Source of the DNA: Paracoccus sp. (in: a-proteobacteria)
GTDB taxonomy: Bacteria > Pseudomonadota > Alphaproteobacteria > Rhodobacterales > Rhodobacteraceae
NCBI RefSeq assembly: GCF_030538695.1
Contig: NZ_JAUNTN010000024.1
Coordinates: forward strand, 1 to 62,483
Direction of reading: 5' to 3'
Length of the DNA stretch: 62,483 bases
Part shown: piece after piece, positions 26,205-36,052 of the stretch
How the letters are laid out: every line of letters begins with the position of its first letter
Position numbering within the stretch: the stretch's first letter is position 1
Position numbers and translations under genes: made by a program
The notes under the pieces: generated by a model
The model's database searches: none
What the model was told of the DNA's origin: nothing
Seen by the model: the letters and a program-made list of their open reading frames with translations, nothing else

Positions 26205-27044
26205 TTACAACGCTGGCGGGTGCAGCAGGCTGATAAAGCGAAAATCCTGCATATAGGGATAATCCGCCCGCAGTTTTTCGCGGAACGGCCCCGAACGCAG
26301 CGCCTCGACATAGGGCGGCAGTTTATCCAGATTCATCTGCACGGAATCGCTTTCCCAGCGCATGATAAAAGCGCCGGGGTTTTCGACATCCTGAAGGTTC
26401 AGCATTTTCCGCCCCAGGGCGAAATGCCCGACCTCATAGATCATCTTATAGCGGCGATGGTCGCAAAACGCACAGGCCGCCCCCAGAAAGGGCAGGTGAA
26501 ACGCAAGCGGCTGCGGCGGCCGTCCCGGTTGCAGGGCCATCATCACCCCCCGGTTAAAGCTGATCGCAAAGCGGTCCTGATCCGCGAAACGGGCGGCATG
26601 GCGGCGCAGGTTTTCGATATAGCGCACCGGCAGGGCGTCATCATCATCCAGCCGAAACTGCACCACATGCCCTTCGGTCTTTTCGCGCTCACGCACCAGA
26701 ACCGGACGCAACACCTGACTTAGCCCCGGCGCGTCGGAATAGATCAGCTCGACCTGCGGCACCGGGGCGCAAAGCGCCTCCAGCCGCGCGCGCATATGCG
26801 GCGGCAGGCGGTTGGTCGTGACGACGACGAAGCGGAAATCCGGGTCGGTCTGCGCCTTGATGGATGCCAGCGTCAGATGCTCGAAACTGGCGAACCGGCG
26901 GGCCATCCGCTGCGGCGTCAGCAGATCGGCGGCGATCTTGTCCAGATGCTCGGTGGTGATCTCATCAATCCCGCGCAAGGACCGCCAGTCACTGCGGCCC
27001 ACATAGGAAAAACGGCAAAAGCCAATGATCGTGTCGCGGGCCAT
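26205..27044 (-). CDS. Putative rhamnosyltransferase-type glycosyltransferase
   Basis: A 279-residue protein resembling the family called putative rhamnosyl transferase. Features are an N-terminal IIGFCRFSYVG, a nucleotide-sugar fold segment PDFRFVVVTTNRLPPHMR, and the acidic QFRLDDDDALPVRYIE (about 128-143), which would be the metal and sugar-nucleotide motif. It is cytoplasmic with no membrane segment. The substrate is unknown; a role in surface polysaccharide is inferred from family only. Transcribed alone, converging on leuA. Confidence 0.8.
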   Translation of the reverse strand: MARDTIIGFCRFSYVGRSDWRSLRGIDEITTEHLDKIAADLLTPQRMARRFASFEHLTLASIKAQTDPDFRFVVVTTNRLPPHMRARLEALCAPVPQVELIYSDAPGLSQVLRPVLVREREKTEGHVVQFRLDDDDALPVRYIENLRRHAARFADQDRFAISFNRGVMMALQPGRPPQPLAFHLPFLGAACAFCDHRRYKMIYEVGHFALGRKMLNLQDVENPGAFIMRWESDSVQMNLDKLPPYVEALRSGPFREKLRADYPYMQDFRFISLLHPPAL

Positions 27045-27139
27045 ATTTCCCCCTTTGCGTAGCCCGAGTTAGGCCAGTGGCCCCGTTCACGTCAACGGCA
27101 ACTGCCCGCCGTTCAAAAAATCCGGGCTTCCCAAGTCGT

Positions 27140-27170
27140 GTTAACCGATATTATACGACTATCGGCTAAC
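27140..27170. promoter_or_regulatory. Imperfect palindrome upstream of mreB
   Basis: GTTAACCGATA (27140-27150) and TATCGGCTAAC (27160-27170) are inverted repeats matching at 10 of 11 positions, around TTATACGAC. The centre contains a -10-like TATTATAC. It lies about 95 b before the mreB start and could be an operator over the mre promoter. Confidence 0.5.
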
Positions 27171-27202
27171 CTGCGAGGCGACTCGGCAGGCTGGCCCAAT
27201 GA

Positions 27203-28297
<1,095 letters not shown>

Positions 28298-28307
28298 GGG
28301 GTGAACC

Positions 28308-29237
28308 TTGGCGCGCAAGGGCTATGACTTTGCAACCCCGGTGCGCCGGGTCATAATCGCCCTGCTGGCCCTGCTGCTGGCGGGGCTTTTCCTGTTTTCG
28401 CTGATCGACAGCCCCCGCGCCGAACGGATGCGACAGGCGTTTCTGGACCGTTTCGTGCCGGGCATAGACTGGGTTCTGCGCCCCGCGACCGAGGCCACGC
28501 GACTGGCGCGCAACCTGCAATCCTATGCCCGGCTGTCGCAGCAAAATCAGGATTTGCGCCGCGAATTGCAGATCATGCAAGTCTGGAAAGAGGCCGCCGT
28601 TCAGCTTGAACAGCAAAACGCCAAGCTGCTGGCGCTGAACAATGTGCGGCTGGACCCGGCGCTGACCTCGGTTTCCGGCGTGGTGATGACGGACAGCGGC
28701 ACCGCTTTCCGCCAATCGCTGCTGCTGAATCTTGGCGCACGGGACGGGATCGTGGACGGCTGGGCCACGATGGACGGGCTGGGGCTGGTCGGGCGGATTT
28801 CCGGCGTGGGTCAAAGCACCAGCCGGGTCATGCTGCTGACCGACCCTTCCAGCCGGATTCCGGTCACGATCCAGCCGTCGGGTCAGCACGCGCTGCTGAC
28901 CGGCGACAACACCGCTCTGCCGTTTCTGGACTTTATCGAGCGAGCCGAAAATGTGCGCCCCGGCGACCGGGTTATCAGCTCCGGCGATGGCGGGGTGTTC
29001 CCGCCGGGACTGCCGGTCGGTCAGGTGGCGCTGGCGACCGACGGACGGTTGCGGGTGCGGTTGGCCGCCGATTACGGCCGGCTGGAGTTTCTGCGCGTCC
29101 TGCGCAGCCACGCAGCGGAACGGCTGACCGATCAGGGCGCACTGATCCCGCCAAACTTGCCGGATTTCATCGGCCCACAGCCCCCCATACCGGGCCTGCT
29201 GCGCGATGACGCGGCCCAGACGGAACCGCAGGAATGA
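28308..29237 (+). CDS. mreC: Rod shape-determining protein MreC
   Basis: Periplasmic, bitopic elongasome protein of 309 residues: one membrane helix (about 16-38), a coiled coil (about 65-105, LSQQNQDLRRELQIMQVWK) and two beta domains (GVVMTDSGTAFRQSLLLNLG onwards; VISSGDGGVFPPGLPVG). The C-terminus is Pro-rich. The start is TTG with AAGGGG upstream. It lies 10 b after mreB and overlaps mreD by ATGA. Confidence 0.94.
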   Translation: MARKGYDFATPVRRVIIALLALLLAGLFLFSLIDSPRAERMRQAFLDRFVPGIDWVLRPATEATRLARNLQSYARLSQQNQDLRRELQIMQVWKEAAVQLEQQNAKLLALNNVRLDPALTSVSGVVMTDSGTAFRQSLLLNLGARDGIVDGWATMDGLGLVGRISGVGQSTSRVMLLTDPSSRIPVTIQPSGQHALLTGDNTALPFLDFIERAENVRPGDRVISSGDGGVFPPGLPVGQVALATDGRLRVRLAADYGRLEFLRVLRSHAAERLTDQGALIPPNLPDFIGPQPPIPGLLRDDAAQTEPQE

Positions 29238-29830
29238 TCCCGCAGGACACCCGTCGCCAGTTTGGCGGCATGGCGCTTTACACGCTGGTGGCGCTGCTTC
29301 TGATCGTGCTGCGGCTGGTCCCCGGCACCGCCGGGTCATGGGACGAGGCCGAGGGGCTTCGCGCTCTGGCCCTGCGCCATCTGATCCCCGACACGCCCGG
29401 CAGCACCGGACTTCCGGGGCCGGATTTGCTGCTGTGTCTGTCCTTCGCATGGGTGCTGCACCGCCCGCATGAGGTTCCCGCCCCGCTGATCGCGCTGATG
29501 GGGCTGATCGACGATTTTGTGACCATGCGCCCGCCGGGCCTTTGGGCACTGATCCTGCTGCTTGGAACCGAGGCTGCACGAAAGCGAGAGCACCGTTGGC
29601 GAGACCACGCATTTCTGGTTGAATGGCTGCGCGTGGCCATTCTGATGACCGCCATGCTGATCGGGGCGCGGGTGGTGCTGATGCTGGCCATGCAACCCAC
29701 CCCGCCGCTGTGGCAAACGGTTCTGAAAGTCATGGCGACGATTGCCGCCTATCCCGTGGTCGTGGTGTTGGCACGCTGGATTCTGCGCCTGCGCCGGGCC
29801 ACCCCGGCAGAGATCGAGATGCAAAGGTAA
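29234..29830 (+). CDS. mreD: Rod shape-determining protein MreD
   Basis: A 198-residue polytopic membrane protein with about five helices, in the expected operon position between mreC and the PBP2 gene. Sequence conservation in MreD is low; identification rests on context, hydrophobicity and the IDDFVTMRPPGLWALI segment, which resembles the conserved GLIxDxxxxxPxG motif. Its ATG overlaps the mreC stop. Confidence 0.88.
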   Translation: MIPQDTRRQFGGMALYTLVALLLIVLRLVPGTAGSWDEAEGLRALALRHLIPDTPGSTGLPGPDLLLCLSFAWVLHRPHEVPAPLIALMGLIDDFVTMRPPGLWALILLLGTEAARKREHRWRDHAFLVEWLRVAILMTAMLIGARVVLMLAMQPTPPLWQTVLKVMATIAAYPVVVVLARWILRLRRATPAEIEMQR

Positions 29831-29835
29831 ACGCG

Positions 29836-31791
29836 ATGCGCCGCTCTGTGAAAGACATTCAGGAAAGCAGCCGCAGCATCACCCGCCGCGGGTTGTTGCT
29901 TGGCGTTGCGCAGGCCGGAATCGTGGCGGTGCTGGCGGCGCGGATGCGCTCGATGCAGGTCGAACACGCCGAAGAATACCGGCTGCTGTCGGATGGCAAC
30001 TCAATCAAGATCCGGCTGATTGCGCCGGTGCGCGGACTGATTCAGGACCGAAACGGCACGATTCTGGCCGGGAATGAACAGAATTACCGCGTCACCCTGA
30101 CCCGCGCCGAAACCCCGGATGTCTCGCAGACGCTGGCCGCGCTGCGGCGGCTGGTGCCGATGAGTGACGCACATGCCGCCAGCCTGCTGGCCGAAATCCG
30201 CCGCCGCAGCGCAGTTACGCCGGTGCCGGTGGCGGACCGTCTGACCTGGGATCAGTTCAGCGCCATTGCCGTCAATGCACCCTCGCTGCCCGGTGTGACC
30301 ACAGAATCGGTGCTGTCGCGCACCTATCCGCGCAAGGGCGATTTCGCGCATGTGCTTGGCTATGTCGGGCCGGTCAGCGATTATGACCTGTCCAAGATCG
30401 AAAACCCCGACCCCGTGCTGATGCTGCCCGAGTTCCAGATGGGCAAGGTCGGGGTCGAGGCCCGGATGGAGGACGCGCTGCGCGGCAAAGAGGGCGCCCG
30501 CCGGGTCGAGGTCAACAGCGTCGGCCGCGAGATGCGTGAGCTGTCCCGGCAAGAGGGCCGGCAGGGCGCGACCATCCAGACGACGCTGGATGCCGGGCTG
30601 CAAAGCTATATGCAGCAGCGCTTGGGCGAGGAATCCGCCGCCGCCATCACCATGGATGTGACCACCGGCGAGATTTTAGGCATCACCAGCTCGCCCACCT
30701 TTGACCCGAACAAGTTCGTGCGCGGGATTTCCGGGCCGGAATACCGGGCCTTGATGAACCACGACCATCGCCCGCTGGCCGACAAGACCGTGCAGGGCGT
30801 CTATCCGCCGGGGTCCACCTTCAAGATGGTGACGCTGCTGGCCGGGCTGGAATCGGGGATCGTCGGGCTTGGCGACCGCTTTTATTGCCCCGGCCATTAT
30901 GAGGTCGCGGGCCGGCGTTTCCACTGCTGGCGACGCGGCGGCCATGGCATGATGGGCGCGATCGAGAGCCTCGAACAATCTTGCGACGTTTACTATTACG
31001 AGCTGGCGCATCGCGTGGGGATCGATCGCATCGGCGCGATGGCCCGGCGCTTTGGCATTGGCGTGCGCCACGATCTGCCCATGTCCGCCATTGCCGAGGG
31101 CATCGCCCCCGACCGCGAATGGAAACGCCGCCGCCACGATCAGGAATGGCGCGTGGGTGACACCATCAACGCCAGCATCGGGCAAGGTTATGTTCTGGCC
31201 TCGCCGCTGCAACTGGCGGTGATGACAGCGCGGGTGGCGACCGGCCGCATGGTGGAACCGCGCCTGATCCGCGCCATCGACGGACAGCCGCTGGCCATCC
31301 CGGATTTTGAGGATATGGGCCTCGACCCGCGCTTCCTGAGGGCCGCACGGGCGGGAATGGATGCGGTGATGAACAACAGCCGCGGCACCGCGCTGCGGTC
31401 GCGCATTATCCGCCCGGAATGGCGGATGGCGGGCAAGACCGGCACCAGTCAGGTGCGCAACATCACCGCCGCCGAGCGTGCGCGCGGGGTGATTTCCAAC
31501 GCACAACTGCCGTGGAACCGGCGCGATCACGCGCTGTTCGTCTGCTATGCGCCCTATGACAACCCGCGCTATGCGGTGTCTTTGGTGGTGGAACATGGCG
31601 GCGGCGGCTCGACCGCGGCGGCACCTCTGGCGCGTGATATTCTGCTTTATGCGCTCAATGGTGGCGTGCCGCCACTGAACGCTTACCCCGAGGGGCAGCG
31701 CGGCGAAATCCGCGCCATGCACGAACAGATGAACCTGCCCGAGCCGCCCTCGCCGCAGCAACAGGCCGGAGGCGGCAGAAGCCGGGCGTAA
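29836..31791 (+). CDS. mrdA: Penicillin-binding protein 2
   Basis: Class B transpeptidase that crosslinks peptidoglycan during elongation, 651 residues. It has an N-terminal membrane helix after SRSITRRGLLLG, a pedestal domain starting APVRGLIQDRNGTILAGNE, and the transpeptidase domain with active-site SxxK (PGSTFKMVTL), SxN-equivalent QSCDVYYYE and KTG (MAGKTGTSQ). The C-terminal tail is Gln/Gly/Pro-rich. Longer in-frame upstream sequence lies over mreD and is not used. The rodA start follows its stop directly. Confidence 0.96.
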   Translation: MRRSVKDIQESSRSITRRGLLLGVAQAGIVAVLAARMRSMQVEHAEEYRLLSDGNSIKIRLIAPVRGLIQDRNGTILAGNEQNYRVTLTRAETPDVSQTLAALRRLVPMSDAHAASLLAEIRRRSAVTPVPVADRLTWDQFSAIAVNAPSLPGVTTESVLSRTYPRKGDFAHVLGYVGPVSDYDLSKIENPDPVLMLPEFQMGKVGVEARMEDALRGKEGARRVEVNSVGREMRELSRQEGRQGATIQTTLDAGLQSYMQQRLGEESAAAITMDVTTGEILGITSSPTFDPNKFVRGISGPEYRALMNHDHRPLADKTVQGVYPPGSTFKMVTLLAGLESGIVGLGDRFYCPGHYEVAGRRFHCWRRGGHGMMGAIESLEQSCDVYYYELAHRVGIDRIGAMARRFGIGVRHDLPMSAIAEGIAPDREWKRRRHDQEWRVGDTINASIGQGYVLASPLQLAVMTARVATGRMVEPRLIRAIDGQPLAIPDFEDMGLDPRFLRAARAGMDAVMNNSRGTALRSRIIRPEWRMAGKTGTSQVRNITAAERARGVISNAQLPWNRRDHALFVCYAPYDNPRYAVSLVVEHGGGGSTAAAPLARDILLYALNGGVPPLNAYPEGQRGEIRAMHEQMNLPEPPSPQQQAGGGRSRA

Positions 31792-32931
31792 ATGAGCTAT
31801 CTGGACTATTCCAACCCGACGACCCCCACCGGGCTGCGCAAGATCCTGTATCTGAACTGGCCACTGGTGTTTCTGCTGACGGCGGTGGCCTCGGTCGGGT
31901 TTCTGATGCTGTATTCGGTTGCGGGCGGTAATGCGGCAACCTGGGCAGAACCGCAGATGTATCGCTTTGCCGTCGGGCTGGTGTTGATGCTTGGCCTTGG
32001 CTTCGTGCCGATGTGGTTCTGGCGGGGTATTTCGATTCCGTTCTATGTGATCTGCTTTCTGCTGTTGGTGGCGGTGGACCTGTTCGGCAGCATCGGCATG
32101 GGTGCGCAACGCTGGATCGACCTTGGCCCGATCCGGCTGCAACCCTCTGAACTGATGAAGATTTCCCTGATCCTGCTGCTGGCCGCCTATTACGACTGGC
32201 TGGACCCGCACCGGGTATCGCGGCCGCTGTGGGTGCTGATCCCGGTGGTGCTGATCCTTGCCCCCACGGCACTGGTGCTGATCCAGCCCGATCTTGGCAC
32301 TTCGATCATGCTGGTGGCGGGCGGCGGCATCGTGATGTTCGCGGCGGGGGTCAGCCTGTGGTATTTCGGCGCGGTTATCGGCATGGCCGTCGGGCTGGTC
32401 AGCGCGGTGATGCAAAGCCGCGGCACCGACTGGCAATTACTGAAGGACTATCAGTTCCGCCGCATCGACACTTTCCTTGACCCCGCCGCCGATCCGCTTG
32501 GCGCAGGTTACAACATCATCCAAAGCCAGATCGCGTTGGGGTCCGGCGGCTGGTCGGGGCGCGGCTTCATGCAAGGCACGCAGTCACGGCTGAACTTTCT
32601 GCCCGAAAAGCACACCGACTTTATCTTTACCGTTCTGGCCGAGGAATTCGGCTTTGTCGGCGCGGCCTCGCTGCTCTTGCTTTATGTGCTGATTATCGGG
32701 TTCTGCCTGTATTCGGCGCTGACCAACCGCGACCGTTTCGCCAGCCTGATTACCATTGGCATCAGCGGCACGTTCTTTCTGTATTTCTCGATCAACATGG
32801 CCACGGTCATGGGGATGCTGCCAGCCAAAGGCTCGCCCCTGCCGCTGGTCAGCTATGGCGGCACCTCGCTGATGATCCTGATGCTTGGGTTCGGGCTGGT
32901 GCAGGCCGCCCATGTCCATCGCCCGCGATGA
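31792..32931 (+). CDS. rodA: Peptidoglycan glycosyltransferase RodA
   Basis: SEDS-family membrane polymerase that works with PBP2, 379 residues with about ten helices. Family motifs are GAQRWIDLGPIRLQPSELMK (about 104-123), IQPDLGTSIM and the C-terminal GMLPAKGSPLPLVSYGGTS. It starts immediately after the mrdA stop and overlaps the next gene by ATGA. Confidence 0.96.
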   Translation: MSYLDYSNPTTPTGLRKILYLNWPLVFLLTAVASVGFLMLYSVAGGNAATWAEPQMYRFAVGLVLMLGLGFVPMWFWRGISIPFYVICFLLLVAVDLFGSIGMGAQRWIDLGPIRLQPSELMKISLILLLAAYYDWLDPHRVSRPLWVLIPVVLILAPTALVLIQPDLGTSIMLVAGGGIVMFAAGVSLWYFGAVIGMAVGLVSAVMQSRGTDWQLLKDYQFRRIDTFLDPAADPLGAGYNIIQSQIALGSGGWSGRGFMQGTQSRLNFLPEKHTDFIFTVLAEEFGFVGAASLLLLYVLIIGFCLYSALTNRDRFASLITIGISGTFFLYFSINMATVMGMLPAKGSPLPLVSYGGTSLMILMLGFGLVQAAHVHRPR

Positions 32932-33830
32932 GGGTGCTGTTCGCCGCGCCGGATTGGGACGCATGGGCGCCACATCTGCGCAGCGCCTGCCCCGAGGCTG
33001 ATTTCACAACCGCGGGCGACCCGGCCGGTTTCGACGTCATCCTTCACGCCCCAAGCAGCGGGCTAAACGATTTCACCCCCTTCACCCGCGCCCGGCTGGT
33101 GCAGAGCCTTTGGGCCGGGGTCGAGCGCATCGTAGGCAATCCAACCCTGACCCAGCCGCTCTGTCGCATGGTCGATCCGGGGCTGGCACAGGGCATGGCG
33201 GAATATTGCACCGGCTGGGTTTTGCGGGCGCATTTGGGGATGGACCGTTATCAGCAGGACGGGCAATGGCGCAGCGCGACCCTGCCGCCGCTGGCACAAG
33301 ATCGCCGCGTGACCATCCTGGGCATGGGTGAGCTTGGCCGCCGTCTGGCCGCGATGCTGGCCGGGATCGGGTTTCAGGTCACGGGCTGGTCGGCCTCGGG
33401 TCGGGCGCTACCGGGGGTGACAGCCCTGCCCGGCCCGGCGCTGGTTCAGGCGTTAGAGGGCGCGGAAATCCTTGTGACGCTGCTGCCCGACACGCCGGAC
33501 ACCCGCAACCTGCTGGACGCGCGACGGCTGGCGGTGCTGCCGCGCGGAGCGGTGCTGATCAACCCCGGTCGCGGCACGCTGATCGACGATATGGCGCTGA
33601 TTGCGGCGCTGGATCGTGGGGCGCTGGCCCATGCGGTGCTGGATGTGTTCCGGTCGGAACCTCTGCCACCCAAGCATCCCTTCTGGTCCCATCCCGGCGT
33701 GACCGTCACCCCGCATATCGCCGCCGCAACCCGGCCCGAGACTGCCGCTCCGGTCGCCACTGACAACCTGCGCCGGGCGATGGCGGGCCAGCCGCTGCGG
33801 TTTCTGGTGGATCGTCAGCGCGGCTATTAG
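32928..33830 (+). CDS. D-2-hydroxyacid dehydrogenase, GhrA-like
   Basis: A 300-residue NAD(P)-dependent dehydrogenase resembling glyoxylate/hydroxypyruvate reductase A. The Rossmann motif is VTILGMGELGRRLAAML (about 126-142). Catalytic residues are in NPGRGTLIDD (Arg), EPLPPKHPFW (Glu) and VTPHIAA (His). It overlaps rodA by ATGA, so it is translated from the rod-shape operon transcript, although no functional link to cell shape is evident. It converges on the SseB-like gene with overlapping stops. Confidence 0.88.
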   Translation: MRVLFAAPDWDAWAPHLRSACPEADFTTAGDPAGFDVILHAPSSGLNDFTPFTRARLVQSLWAGVERIVGNPTLTQPLCRMVDPGLAQGMAEYCTGWVLRAHLGMDRYQQDGQWRSATLPPLAQDRRVTILGMGELGRRLAAMLAGIGFQVTGWSASGRALPGVTALPGPALVQALEGAEILVTLLPDTPDTRNLLDARRLAVLPRGAVLINPGRGTLIDDMALIAALDRGALAHAVLDVFRSEPLPPKHPFWSHPGVTVTPHIAAATRPETAAPVATDNLRRAMAGQPLRFLVDRQRGY

Positions 33831-34642
33831 AACCGCAGGATCGGCGGCTTGGCCGGGTCTAATCCGGGGGCTTTCGGCTTCGGTGCCTCATGCTGGTGAT
33901 CGTGTTGATGATCCGGCCCATGATCCTGCCCACAGCCGCAAGCCACCGGGGCCGAGGTCAGCACAAAAGCCGCATCCGGCAACGCCCCAAGGTCAAAGGC
34001 AATATCCACCCGCTGATCCTGCACCGGCAAAAAGGCCAGCATCTCGGCCATGCTTTTGGCCACCGCACCCCGGTCGGCAGGTTCGACCCCCGACAGCGCA
34101 ATGATATGGCCGCGCCCACCGCCCGGCCAGTCGGCCCCGACCAGCGCCGCCTGATGCACATGACCACGCAGGCTGGCCAGTCGCTCGGCCAGCGGTTCGG
34201 CAAGGAGCGTCAGCAACAACGGCGCGGGCGAGGTCAGCCGCGACGGGCGCTCCCCCGCCCCCTGCTCCGGCAGCGCCGAGGACAGGCTTTCCACCAGCCA
34301 GTTCAGCATCTCGGGCGGGATCAGCGCCTCGGACGGCTGGCCGGGGTTGACCAGCAGCGACAGCCCGCGCCCGGCCAGCATCGCCGCCAGCACCCGCCCC
34401 GGCATCGCCGCGTAATCCGCCGCCTGCCCCAGAAAATCTGCCAGCCTCTCGTCGCTGTCACAGGCCAGCGCAGCCTGCATCCCGGTCAGGTCAAACAACC
34501 GCAGGTTCGCCTTGTTGTCCACGGCCTCGCCTGCCAGCGCGACGAAAACTTCGGTATCCGCCAGCTTTTGCAGGTAACGCGCGCGCCCGGCCTCATCGGC
34601 CTGATGAAACGGCTGCGGGCAAAGCTGGTCCAGCGGGGTCAT
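33827..34642 (-). CDS. SseB-family protein with His-rich tail
   Basis: A 271-residue cytoplasmic protein with the SseB N-terminal domain (ARYLQKLADTEVFVALAGEA; VLAAMLAGRGLSLLVNPGQP) and a C-terminal SseB-like half (HQAALVGADW; MLAFLPVQDQRVDIAF). Function is unknown. The tail holds CGCGQDHGPDHQHDHQHE, a His/Asp/Cys-rich stretch that could bind metal and may not be part of the family core. The start overlaps the stop of the uracil-DNA glycosylase gene by ATGA. Confidence 0.8.
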   Translation of the reverse strand: MTPLDQLCPQPFHQADEAGRARYLQKLADTEVFVALAGEAVDNKANLRLFDLTGMQAALACDSDERLADFLGQAADYAAMPGRVLAAMLAGRGLSLLVNPGQPSEALIPPEMLNWLVESLSSALPEQGAGERPSRLTSPAPLLLTLLAEPLAERLASLRGHVHQAALVGADWPGGGRGHIIALSGVEPADRGAVAKSMAEMLAFLPVQDQRVDIAFDLGALPDAAFVLTSAPVACGCGQDHGPDHQHDHQHEAPKPKAPGLDPAKPPILRF

Positions 34643-35217
34643 GTCAGCACCTCTTGCAAACGGTTGCGCAGCGCGGGCAACAGATCGGTCTGGAACCACG
34701 GGTTACGCCTGAGCCAAGCGGTATTCCGCCATGACGGATGAGGCAAGGGGAACACGCCCGGCGCATAGGCCCGCCAGTCCGCCACCGTTGCGCTGACCGC
34801 CCGCGTGCCAAGGTGCCAGCGCTGCGCATAGCCGCCGACCAGCAGCGTCAGCCGCGGCGACAACCCGGCCAGCACCTGCGCCCGCCATGTCGCGGCACAG
34901 ACCGGCGGCGGCGGCAGATCCGCGCCCTTGGCATCATAGCCCGGAAAGCAAAACGCCATCGGCACAATCGCAATCCGGTCGCGGTCATAGAACGTCTGCC
35001 GGTCAAGCCCCATCCAGTCCCGCAGCCGGTCGCCCGACGGATCGTTGAACGGCACCCCGGTCTGATACACCCGCATCCCCGGCGCCTGCCCCACAACCAA
35101 CACCCGCGCTGAAGCCCGAAACCACGGCACCGGGCGCGGCTGATGCGCGCTTGCCGTCGCCGCAAACCGCGCTTCGCACAGGCGGCAGGCTGAAATCCGG
35201 TGGGTCAACTCATCCAT
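34639..35217 (-). CDS. Uracil-DNA glycosylase family protein
   Basis: A 192-residue member of the UDG superfamily. N-terminal CRLCEARF; motif 1 VVGQAPGMRVYQTGVPFNDP (about 43-62); motif 2 PLPHPSWRNTAW (about 157-168). It lacks the four-cysteine iron-sulfur set of family 4 enzymes. The motif-1 variation from the canonical GEAPG form makes the substrate uncertain. The ATG at 35217 gives the normal length. Confidence 0.85.
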   Translation of the reverse strand: MDELTHRISACRLCEARFAATASAHQPRPVPWFRASARVLVVGQAPGMRVYQTGVPFNDPSGDRLRDWMGLDRQTFYDRDRIAIVPMAFCFPGYDAKGADLPPPPVCAATWRAQVLAGLSPRLTLLVGGYAQRWHLGTRAVSATVADWRAYAPGVFPLPHPSWRNTAWLRRNPWFQTDLLPALRNRLQEVLT

Positions 35218-35398
35218 GACGCGAAGATAATCAGCCCAAGGCGATAAAAAAGTGAAAAACGGTAACAATAAATCAATAAATACAGGCTAAGGTGGACATA
35301 AGCCCGTCATTTACCTATGTTAGCGGCCAGATTCCCGTGCCTTTTGCGGGTCGTTTATCACCTGCCGCCCTTGCCGCGGCCCGCTCAGGATGCTCTGG
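35218..35398 (+). promoter_or_regulatory. AT-rich divergent promoter region before the capsule export genes
   Basis: Around 35245-35290 the sequence is clearly more AT-rich than its surroundings (GATAAAAAAGTGAAAAACGG, then AATAAATCAATAAATAC). It separates the leftward uracil-DNA glycosylase gene from rightward kpsT. No gene is seen. It likely holds promoters for both directions. Confidence 0.5.
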
Positions 35399-36052
35399 AT
35401 GCTGGAGTTCGACAACGTATCGAAATCCTTCTGGACCGGCACCCAGCGCAAGGTGATTCTGGATCAGGCGTCCTTTCAGGTCCAGCTTGGTCACTCGCTG
35501 GGGATTCTGGCACCGAACGGCACCGGGAAAACCACCCTTATCAACATGATGTGCGGACTGGAAAAGCCGGATGAAGGCGTGATCCGCCGCGACTGCCGGG
35601 TGTCCTTTCCACTGGGCTTCATGGGCGGCATCGTGGGCAAGCACAGCGCCAATGAAAACGCCCGTTTCATCGCCCGCGTCTATGGTCTCGACCCCGATTA
35701 TGTCGAGGCGTTCTGCCGCTGGATGACCGATATTGGGGAATATTTCGACCAGCCGGTCGGGGTTTACAGCTCGGGGATGCGTCAGCGTTTTACCTTTGCG
35801 CTGCTGCTGGCGCTCGAGTTTGATATATACCTGATCGACGAAGGGATGCCGCAGGCCACCGATGTCGAGTTCAACCGCCGCGCAGGCACGGTTTTGTTTG
35901 AACGGCTGAAAAGCTCGACGGTGGTTGTTGTCTCGCATCAGGCGGCAACGCTGGAAAAGTTCTGCCGCACGGCTGCGGTGCTGCGGGACGGGAAATTATA
36001 TATGTTTGAAACTCTGGACGAGGCCAAGCAATTCTATGACTACACCGCCTAA
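35399..36052 (+). CDS. kpsT: Capsular polysaccharide ABC transporter ATP-binding protein
   Basis: A 217-residue ABC ATPase of the KpsT/BexA type used for lipid-linked capsule export. It shows LEFDNVSKSFWTGTQRKVIL at the N-terminus, Walker A APNGTGKTT, signature YSSGMRQRF, Walker B FDIYLIDEGM and the switch His in VVSHQAAT. An ATG three codons upstream is possible, but the second ATG has AGG at proper spacing. The permease KpsM that would form the pore is not adjacent. It overlaps kpsE by 17 b. Confidence 0.9.
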   Translation: MLEFDNVSKSFWTGTQRKVILDQASFQVQLGHSLGILAPNGTGKTTLINMMCGLEKPDEGVIRRDCRVSFPLGFMGGIVGKHSANENARFIARVYGLDPDYVEAFCRWMTDIGEYFDQPVGVYSSGMRQRFTFALLLALEFDIYLIDEGMPQATDVEFNRRAGTVLFERLKSSTVVVVSHQAATLEKFCRTAAVLRDGKLYMFETLDEAKQFYDYTA

